Origin: an uncultured Mesocricetibacter sp.
Lineage (GTDB): Bacteria; Pseudomonadota; Gammaproteobacteria; Enterobacterales; Pasteurellaceae
Assembly: GCA_905373425.1 (NCBI GenBank)
Contig: CAJPST010000109.1
Location: 1 to 7,670, forward strand
Direction of reading: 5' to 3'
Length of the DNA: 7,670 bases
In this document: positions 1-5,348 of the stretch, in pieces
Numbering within the stretch: position 1 is the stretch's first letter
Layout: each line of letters begins with the position of its first letter
The notes under the pieces: model-generated
Told to the model about the DNA's origin: nothing
Database searches by the model: none
The model's input: only the letters and a program-made list of their open reading frames with translations
Program-made: the position numbers and the translations under genes

Positions 1-7
1 AAAGGAG
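1..7 (+). promoter_or_regulatory. Ribosome binding site of the Sel1-like gene
   Basis: AAAGGAG lies 5 bases before the ATG at 13, a strong Shine-Dalgarno match at good spacing. It supports that ATG as a real start, although the reading frame stays open to the left edge of the window. Confidence 0.7.
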
Positions 8-12
8 CGACC

Positions 13-987
13 ATGAGAAGTTTGGAAGATTTGGAACAACATTTAGCCTTCACCTGCGTACACGAAACCAAGCCGCCCCTTTCTCCCGACACCCAAAAAC
101 TCTACAACTATGCACTGTATCAGGATTTGCATAACATGTGGCTAGGGATCGAGGGTGATGCAGTATGGCAAAATGCCGCGGTCTATTATCGTATCGCCGC
201 AGCTAGCGGCGACTATAAAGCCAATATCCGCCTACAATATCTGTTGCAATCGGGCAGAGTCACTGCACAAAACCCGAAAGATGAAGTCTATAATCTAAAC
301 AGGCAACTGGAAAAACAACTGCCTGCTACCGCGTACTATAACCTATACGGTTATTTAACCAAAGGTTATGGAGTGAAAACAGCGAAAAAGGAAGGTCGTT
401 TTGCTTATTTAAGAAAGGCTGCGGATATGGGAAGCAGAGAAGCGCAATATGAACTATCTGAAATACTAGGCAGCATACAAGATAAAGCCACATTTAAATT
501 ACGTGATACCCTTAGAGGTCAGCTTTTATCCTGTTCTTCGGAGCAAGGGTTGGGAGAGGCATCACTTAGTCTAGGTATATTCTTTAAAATAGATAAAGAA
601 TATTCACGAGCAGTCAAAGCCTTTCATCAGGGAGCAAAAAATGGCAGCTATCAATCTGCTAGTCGCCTATCTCATGGGTTTGATAAAAAATTTACCGCAG
701 ATAATGAACTTGACTACCTAGCACTGAAACCTGACGCGGAAAGAAAAGCGCGTTATGAAATGATAGGAGATTATCTTTTTGACTATGACTACCTCCAACC
801 CAAAGTTCCCGACCTAGACAAAATCGTGCCGTTGCCACCTGCCAAACTCCCGCCTTGGGACGGTAAAATCGAGTTCCAGCGTTGGTATGAAGGGGCTTCA
901 CCGCCAAAACCAAGTGACGAACTGGTACAAGGCCTCGCCGAACAGGCAGGTCTCGATTGGCAAACAGGCTTGCCATTGAAAAAATAA
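13..987 (+). CDS. Sel1-like repeat protein, DUF6396-type
   Basis: A 324-residue protein of unknown biochemical role. Helical Sel1/TPR-like units are visible: AAVYYRIAAASGDYKAN (about 55-71), FAYLRKAADMGSREAQYEL (130-148), and a third spanning about 170-217 with YSRAVKAFHQGAKNGSYQSA. The conserved-looking tail KVPDLDKIVPLPPAKLP (264-280) is what I associate with DUF6396 proteins of Neisseria and Pasteurellaceae; that assignment is from memory. Such repeats usually mediate protein-protein contacts. The ATG has a good ribosome binding site, but no signal peptide follows it. Relatives are often lipoproteins, as I recall, and the frame is open to the window edge, so a longer N-terminus starting outside is possible. 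Sel1-repeat proteins sometimes act as immunity partners of secreted lipase toxins; no toxin is visible here, so that role is only a guess. Base composition is uneven along the gene. Confidence 0.7.
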   Translation: MRSLEDLEQHLAFTCVHETKPPLSPDTQKLYNYALYQDLHNMWLGIEGDAVWQNAAVYYRIAAASGDYKANIRLQYLLQSGRVTAQNPKDEVYNLNRQLEKQLPATAYYNLYGYLTKGYGVKTAKKEGRFAYLRKAADMGSREAQYELSEILGSIQDKATFKLRDTLRGQLLSCSSEQGLGEASLSLGIFFKIDKEYSRAVKAFHQGAKNGSYQSASRLSHGFDKKFTADNELDYLALKPDAERKARYEMIGDYLFDYDYLQPKVPDLDKIVPLPPAKLPPWDGKIEFQRWYEGASPPKPSDELVQGLAEQAGLDWQTGLPLKK

Positions 988-997
988 GTAAAAAATA

Positions 998-1037
998 GAC
1001 CGCACTTTTGTTATAAATAAAGTGCGGTCATTTTTTT
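998..1037. terminator. Bidirectional terminator built from paired uptake signals
   Basis: An 11-bp perfect stem (998-1008 with 1019-1029, 10-nt loop) has an uptake-signal core in each arm (999-1007 and 1020-1028). Seven T follow on the plus strand (1031-1037), and an A-rich stretch at 990-997 gives a T-run on the minus strand. It lies between the converging Sel1-like gene and potD and can end transcription from both sides. Confidence 0.88.
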
Positions 1038-1057
1038 ATGAGTTTTTCAAACGGAGA

Positions 1058-2176
1058 TTATTTAGCCGCTTTTAACTCTTGATAATATTGTTCATAGTAC
1101 TGAATAGCATCACCTACATCATCTTGCCAGTGGCTGTTTTTTAATATTTCAGCAGTAGGGTAGATTGAAGGATCTTCAGTGATTTCTTTCGGAAGCACTT
1201 TTTTCGCTTCAAGGTTAGCTGTTGGATAGCCTATTGCTAAGGTTAATTTTTCAGCCGCTTTTGCTCCTAACATATAGTTAATGAGTTTATGTGCACCTTC
1301 CGGGTTTTTAGAGGTAGAGGTAATAGCAAGGTTATCTACCCAGAGTACAGGGCCTTCTTTCGGGAATACCATATTTAACGGCGCTTGTTCTTTTTTCGCA
1401 ATGCGAACAGAACCATTCCATAATTGACCCACTTCAGTTTCACCGGAAATAAACGAGTTTGCCGGGTTGTCGGAAGTGAAAGAAAGTACATTTGGACGTA
1501 ATTTCAATAATTCTTCGTAAGCCTGCTTGATAATCGCCGGATCTTGGGTATTTGGGTCTTGGCCTAATTTTAACAAAGCAATGTTGAAGACTTCACGTGC
1601 ATCATCAAGCAATTGTACTTTGTTGGCGTATTCCGGTTTCCATAAATCTCCCCAGGAGGTGAATTCGGAGCCTTTGTAGGTATTTGTATTGAAAGCAATA
1701 CCCGGAGCACCTAATAATTGCGGAAGGGAATATTTGTTGCCTTTATCATAAGGTTTATTTAACCAATTCGGATCAAGTTCTTTGATTACCGGCAATTGGT
1801 TGTGATCTAATTCAGCCAACATACCTTCACGAGCCATTTTAGCCACAAAATAGTTACTTGGGGCAATTACATCGTAGCCACCAGCTGCACCTTGGGTTTT
1901 TAATTTTGCATACATTGTCTCGTTTGATTCAAGACTGGACACAATCACTTTAATACCGGTTTCTTTTGTAAAATCGTCTAAAAGACCATCCGGTACATAT
2001 TCTGTCCAAGTGTACAAATAAACTGTGTCGTTAGCCTTATTTTCCGGAGCTTTTGTGGCTTCAGGTGCTTTAGGTTCAGCATTTGCCGGCGTTGCCGCAG
2101 TTTTGTTGTTATTATCACAACCAGTCACTGCAACTGCTACTAGGCTGGCTGCAAAAAGACCTGTTAATTTTTTCAT
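1058..2176 (-). CDS. potD: Spermidine/putrescine-binding lipoprotein PotD
   Basis: The extracytoplasmic substrate-binding subunit of the PotABCD polyamine importer, 372 residues. The body from about residue 50 aligns closely with E. coli PotD. Residues I recall as polyamine contacts in E. coli are all kept: W57, Y60, S107, Y109, D192, E195, W253, W279, D281, Y317 and Q351. Unlike soluble E. coli PotD, the N-terminus is a lipoprotein signal: MKK, a hydrophobic stretch, then VTGC with Cys20 as the lipidation site. A low-complexity linker rich in Ala, Pro, Glu, Lys and Asn (about 21-50) follows, so the protein is probably tethered. Asp21 at position +2 predicts retention in the inner membrane by the E. 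coli Lol rule. AGGAG at 2187-2191 (complement) precedes the ATG. It is last in the operon, 140 bp after potC, with a terminator-like hairpin in that gap. Confidence 0.96.
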   Translation of the reverse strand: MKKLTGLFAASLVAVAVTGCDNNNKTAATPANAEPKAPEATKAPENKANDTVYLYTWTEYVPDGLLDDFTKETGIKVIVSSLESNETMYAKLKTQGAAGGYDVIAPSNYFVAKMAREGMLAELDHNQLPVIKELDPNWLNKPYDKGNKYSLPQLLGAPGIAFNTNTYKGSEFTSWGDLWKPEYANKVQLLDDAREVFNIALLKLGQDPNTQDPAIIKQAYEELLKLRPNVLSFTSDNPANSFISGETEVGQLWNGSVRIAKKEQAPLNMVFPKEGPVLWVDNLAITSTSKNPEGAHKLINYMLGAKAAEKLTLAIGYPTANLEAKKVLPKEITEDPSIYPTAEILKNSHWQDDVGDAIQYYEQYYQELKAAK

Positions 2177-2217
2177 TTAAGATCATCTCCTGTGATGAAT
2201 GAGTGAGAATTAAACCC

Positions 2218-2232
2218 GTCTTTAAAAAAGAC
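2218..2232. repeat. Short dyad between the hairpin and potD
   Basis: A 6-bp inverted repeat, gtcttt (2218-2223) and aaagac (2227-2232), with a 3-nt loop. It sits in the potD leader just after the T-run of the potC-potD hairpin. It may be a weak second hairpin or an operator, or may arise by chance in AT-rich sequence. Confidence 0.35.
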
Positions 2233-2234
2233 AT

Positions 2235-2279
2235 AAAAAAACGCCTGACTCAAGCTATACTCGCTTAGGGTCAGGGCGT
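2235..2279 (-). terminator. Terminator-like hairpin between potC and potD
   Basis: On the minus strand ACGCCCTGAC (2279-2270) pairs with GTCAGGCGT (2249-2241) through 9 bp with one bulged C. The roughly 20-nt loop can form a small inner AAGC/GCTT stem. Seven T follow (2241-2235). This is a classic intrinsic terminator shape inside an operon, 38 bp after the potC stop. It probably reduces readthrough into potD or protects the 3' end of potABC mRNA. Confidence 0.75.
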
Positions 2280-2316
2280 ATTTTATTTTGAATTCGGCTG
2301 TTTGTGAAGCCTTAAT

Positions 2317-3087
2317 TTAGCTTTTATCCTTTCTTGCAATTATTTGCCCTAAAATAACCAAGAATAATGAAAGAACGATCATTATAGTTGCTAATGCATT
2401 TACTTCAGGGGTAACCCCTGTTTTAACTAATGAAAAGATTTTCAATGGTAAAATTTCGTAACTTACACCACTTACAAAAGAGGAAACAACTACGTCATCT
2501 AAAGAAATAGTGAAACTTAACAGCCAACCGGAAACGATCGCCGGCAAGGCAAGAGGAAGAATTATTTTACGTAAAATTGTAGTTTCCCCGGCTCCTAAAT
2601 CTTTTGCCGCTTCCAGCATTTTCACATCAAACCCTTTTAAGCGTGAGAATACGGTAACAACTACATAAGGCAAGCAAAACGTGACGTGCGCCAGTAATAA
2701 TGACCAAAATCCTAAGGAAATACCAACGATCATGAATAGGGCAAGTAGCGACACTGCCATTACGATATCCGGCGACATCATTACGATAAATAATAAGCCA
2801 CTGACAGCCTGTTTTCCTCGGAAACGATATCGATAAAGAGCAATTGCCGTTAAACCTCCGATAATCGTTGCAAGAGTAGCCGCAAAAAATGCAATAATCA
2901 CCGAGTGAACTGCAGCTTGAATTAAAGTGTCATTATGGGAGAGACGCGTGTACCAATCCCAGGTAAATCCTTTCCAATTCAAACCGTAGCGATCCGAGTT
3001 AAAGGAATTGCCGACTAAGATAATAATTGGGATATACAAATATGCGTACACCACCAACATAAAAAGATTACGCAGTATACGCCCCAT
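2317..3087 (-). CDS. potC: Spermidine/putrescine ABC transporter permease PotC
   Basis: One of two inner-membrane permease subunits of the polyamine importer; with PotB it forms the translocation path. It has 256 residues against about 264 in E. coli, and the two are alike throughout. Hydrophobic segments lie at about 8-26, 61-84, 97-121, 127-147, 182-204 and 230-250, the six-helix plan of MetI-type permeases. The EAA loop that docks on PotA is EAAKDLGAGETTILRKIILP (159-178), and KGFD with the acidic DD at 197-198 also matches the family. The ATG shares its first base with the potB stop codon (TAATG), and GGAG at 3096-3099 (complement), inside the end of potB, is its ribosome binding site. 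Translation is therefore likely coupled to potB. A terminator-like hairpin follows the stop codon. Confidence 0.96.
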   Translation of the reverse strand: MGRILRNLFMLVVYAYLYIPIIILVGNSFNSDRYGLNWKGFTWDWYTRLSHNDTLIQAAVHSVIIAFFAATLATIIGGLTAIALYRYRFRGKQAVSGLLFIVMMSPDIVMAVSLLALFMIVGISLGFWSLLLAHVTFCLPYVVVTVFSRLKGFDVKMLEAAKDLGAGETTILRKIILPLALPAIVSGWLLSFTISLDDVVVSSFVSGVSYEILPLKIFSLVKTGVTPEVNALATIMIVLSLFLVILGQIIARKDKS

Positions 3088-3947
3088 TATTCTAACTCCA
3101 CTTTCTTATTCAATAATTTGTTGGCTTTATAGTAAACAAAGATTAATACCGCCATTAGAATGGTCAAACCGATACTGATTGCTGAGCCGAACGGCCAGTT
3201 ACGGGAAATTAAGAATTCACTCTTAATAACATTACCTACTAATAATACTTTTGCACCGCCCAATAAGTCTGCCACATAGAACATTCCCATTGCTGGCAAT
3301 AAAACTAATAGGCAACCGGAAATAATTCCCGGCATTGTTAACGGAATAATGACCTTGATAAAACGTTGGAACGCGTTTGCTCCTAAATCTTTTGCAGCCT
3401 CAAGTAAACGGTGATCAAGTTTTTCGATAGCTGAATAAAGAGGTAAAATCATAAACGGCAAAAGCAGATACACCAGACCGATAATCACAGCCGCTTCGGT
3501 ATTTAAAATACGAATTGGCTCACTGATAAAACCTAATCCTAACAATGCTTCGTTTAGAATACCTTTTACGCCGAGAAAAATTTTCATACCGTAAATCCGA
3601 ATTAACGAGTTCGTCCAGAACGGCAATACCACTAAAAATAATAAAATAGCGCGATATTTCGGCTCGATTTTAGCGATCATGAAGGCGAACGGATAACCGA
3701 TAATAAGGCAAATCACGGTTGCTATGCTTGACATATATAAGGAATTCCACACCACTTGCGCGTATAACGGTTCAAACAAGCGGGTGTAGCTCTCAAATGT
3801 GAAAGGCAAAGCATAGAAATTACTGCTGTCTTTACTTAGAAAACTCACAGTGAATACCAATAGATTTGGTATTAACACAAAGAAAATTAACCAAGCGAAA
3901 ATAACAGCAACGGTAACATTTTGGAATTTACGCGTTGTCATTTTCAT
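3087..3947 (-). CDS. potB: Spermidine/putrescine ABC transporter permease PotB
   Basis: The second inner-membrane permease of the PotABCD importer, 286 residues against 275 in E. coli. Hydrophobic segments run at about 11-35, 68-92, 100-118, 152-170, 204-226 and 255-273. The EAA loop for contact with the ATPase is EAAKDLGANAFQRFIKVIIP (183-202). PFWTNSLIRIYG (109-120) and the C-terminal LLNKKVELE are nearly identical to E. coli. The start overlaps the 3' end of potA by 20 bases and has no strong Shine-Dalgarno sequence (only GGGAAG further upstream), which suggests coupling to potA translation. A second in-frame ATG two codons later (3941) is an alternative start; the first fits E. coli PotB slightly better. 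The stop codon overlaps the potC start. Confidence 0.96.
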   Translation of the reverse strand: MKMTTRKFQNVTVAVIFAWLIFFVLIPNLLVFTVSFLSKDSSNFYALPFTFESYTRLFEPLYAQVVWNSLYMSSIATVICLIIGYPFAFMIAKIEPKYRAILLFLVVLPFWTNSLIRIYGMKIFLGVKGILNEALLGLGFISEPIRILNTEAAVIIGLVYLLLPFMILPLYSAIEKLDHRLLEAAKDLGANAFQRFIKVIIPLTMPGIISGCLLVLLPAMGMFYVADLLGGAKVLLVGNVIKSEFLISRNWPFGSAISIGLTILMAVLIFVYYKANKLLNKKVELE

Positions 3948-5049
3948 CGTTCAATACCACTTCCCAGCTTTCAATCCAAGTTACGGCAACTTTTTGATCT
4001 AACGAGTGATCGATATTTGGGTCATCTTCATTGAAGAACTCGCTAACCAATACCATTTTACCGTTATGATCCAATTCTACAGTTGATTCTAGCGTCATGC
4101 CCTTATAGTTACGCTCGCGAATGTGACCGATAATGGCACTTGATTTTTCATTTTCATCAAGTTCTTCCAGTTGTACATCTTCTGGGCGTAATAATACCTT
4201 CAGTTTTTGCCCTTCCTGCACTTCCTGTTGAACGTAAATTTCACAAATGCGACCTTCAACATTGGCTTTGACTCGTTTCTCATCAATACGATGCAATACG
4301 ACGGCATCGAAGATATTAATTTCACCGATGAATTTGGCAACAAATAGGTTTTTAGGATCCTCGTAGATTTCACGCGGTGAACCGTCTTGTTCAATATTTC
4401 CTTTACGTAAGACGATAATGCGATCAGACATTGTCAGAGCTTCTTCCTGATCATGGGTCACAAAAATAAAAGTAATGCCTAATTGACGTTGCAATGCTTT
4501 TAATTCGTTTTGCATTTTCTTACGTAATTTGTAATCTAACGCAGAAAGGGATTCGTCAAGCAACAGAACTTTTGGTTTATTGACCACAGCACGAGCTATG
4601 GCAATTCGTTGTTGCTGACCTCCGGAAAGCTGGGTCGGTTTACGTTCCGCCATATCTTCCAATTGCACCATTCGTAATGCGTCCATTACTCGAGGTTTAA
4701 TTTCCGCTTCCGGTACTTTTTGCATACGCAAACCGAATGCTACATTTTCAAAAATCGTCATATGCGGGAAAAGCGCATAACTTTGGAACACGGTATTAAC
4801 ATAACGTTGCTCTGCCGGAACGTTTGTAATATCTTCACCGTCAAGAATAATTTGTCCGCCATTTGGTTCTTCTAATCCTGCAAGTAAGCGCAGAACCGTC
4901 GTTTTTCCGCAACCGGAAGGTCCTAGAATGGTTAAGAATTCGCCATTGTTGATGGTCAAATTAAAATTATTAATAATAGTGTTACCATTATACGATTTGC
5001 TTAGAGAACGAAGCTCAATAATCGGTTTGGTTTGAACTGGATTTTCCAC
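3928..5049 (-). CDS. potA: Spermidine/putrescine ABC transporter ATPase PotA
   Basis: The cytoplasmic ATPase that powers polyamine uptake through PotB and PotC, 373 residues. In order it has Walker A GPSGCGKT (43-50), Q-loop Gln89, signature LSGGQQQ (141-147), Walker B VLLLDE (161-166), D-loop SALD (169-172) and H-loop His199. A C-terminal TOBE-type regulatory domain follows (about 240-365, with VLLRPED at 285-291). All catalytic residues are present and the length is normal. The start is a GTG. A GGGAG at 5063-5067 (complement) lies 13 bases upstream, rather far, but the resulting N-terminus (MENPVQTKPIIELRSL) matches Haemophilus PotA as I remember it, and a stop lies in frame upstream at 5104-5106. 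It is the first gene of potABCD, divergent from pepT as in E. coli. Confidence 0.96.
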   Translation of the reverse strand: MENPVQTKPIIELRSLSKSYNGNTIINNFNLTINNGEFLTILGPSGCGKTTVLRLLAGLEEPNGGQIILDGEDITNVPAEQRYVNTVFQSYALFPHMTIFENVAFGLRMQKVPEAEIKPRVMDALRMVQLEDMAERKPTQLSGGQQQRIAIARAVVNKPKVLLLDESLSALDYKLRKKMQNELKALQRQLGITFIFVTHDQEEALTMSDRIIVLRKGNIEQDGSPREIYEDPKNLFVAKFIGEINIFDAVVLHRIDEKRVKANVEGRICEIYVQQEVQEGQKLKVLLRPEDVQLEELDENEKSSAIIGHIRERNYKGMTLESTVELDHNGKMVLVSEFFNEDDPNIDHSLDQKVAVTWIESWEVVLNDENDNA

Positions 5050-5119
5050 TAGCTTTGGTTTTCTCCCGAAGTCAATAGAGTCTAAGATATTAAAATCATT
5101 AGGTTAGTAGAAACGACAC

Positions 5120-5139
5120 GTTCGCAAGAGTTTGCGAAC
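5120..5139. repeat. Perfect 8-bp dyad upstream of potA
   Basis: gttcgcaa (5120-5127) and ttgcgaac (5132-5139) form a perfect inverted repeat with a 4-nt loop, 71 bp upstream of the potA start. No T-run follows on either strand, so it does not look like a terminator. It could be an operator or an mRNA leader hairpin. Confidence 0.6.
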
Positions 5140-5164
5140 CCTTAAAATAACAAAATTTTAAGGG
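5139..5164. repeat. Perfect 10-bp dyad abutting the first
   Basis: cccttaaaat (5139-5148) and attttaaggg (5155-5164) are perfect inverted repeats around a 6-nt loop. The dyad shares base 5139 with the neighbouring dyad, so two hairpins would stack end to end. A -10-like TATCAT for potA lies just outside it (5168-5173), which would put the dyad at the very start of the potA transcript. Confidence 0.6.
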
Positions 5165-5200
5165 GTAATGATATAGTGATTGACCTTTAATTAAAAGCCA

Positions 5201-5213
5201 TTTCTTTGCTTTT
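5201..5213. repeat. 13-bp direct repeat, copy 1
   Basis: TTTCTTTGCTTTT occurs exactly at 5201-5213 and again at 5252-5264, 51 bp apart. This copy also forms a small stem with the following AAGCAAA (5214-5220). It may be a repeated protein-binding site, or chance in a pyrimidine-rich stretch. Confidence 0.45.
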
Positions 5214-5251
5214 AAGCAAAATTTTTTTGATCTAAATTATCGCTTAAGTTT

Positions 5252-5264
5252 TTTCTTTGCTTTT
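5252..5264. repeat. 13-bp direct repeat, copy 2
   Basis: Exact second copy of the 13-mer found at 5201-5213. The 51-bp period is close to five helical turns, so proteins bound at both copies would face the same side of the DNA. Confidence 0.45.
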
Positions 5265-5348
5265 CTTTCAAAATATTTGTTATATATCAAAAAAAATACC
5301 TGACAGAATTGCTAAACTGAACGTAAATGAGTAAAGAAGGACAATATT

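Larger units (their letters stand above)
5050..5348. promoter_or_regulatory. Divergent potA-pepT regulatory region
   Basis: A 299-bp AT-rich gap with no convincing gene; it must hold the promoters of both potA (minus) and pepT (plus). For potA the best -10-like element is TATCAT on the minus strand (5173-5168), without a good -35. A start near 5160 would give a leader of about 110 nt. For pepT, CTGACA at 5300-5305 resembles a -35, with only a poor -10 (TAAATG, 5324-5329). TTGATctaaATTAT at 5227-5240 matches 8 of 10 positions of an FNR box; pepT is FNR-controlled in enteric bacteria, but this match is weak in AT-rich DNA. The structured repeats are listed separately. Confidence 0.6.

Noticed and set aside
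194..212. 7-bp GC-rich inverted repeat (core cgccgc / gcggcg) inside the Sel1-like gene
   Set aside because: It encodes ordinary Ala-rich Sel1-like sequence (IAAASGD); short stems like this are expected in coding DNA.
692..976. 94-codon open frame on the minus strand inside the Sel1-like gene
   Set aside because: It lies fully opposite a convincing gene and shows no recognisable family.
5205..5228. Small hairpin tttgct/agcaaa followed by seven T on the plus strand, resembling a terminator
   Set aside because: The stem is only 6-7 AT-rich pairs, and no plus-strand gene lies upstream to terminate; it is likely a by-product of the AT-rich sequence.
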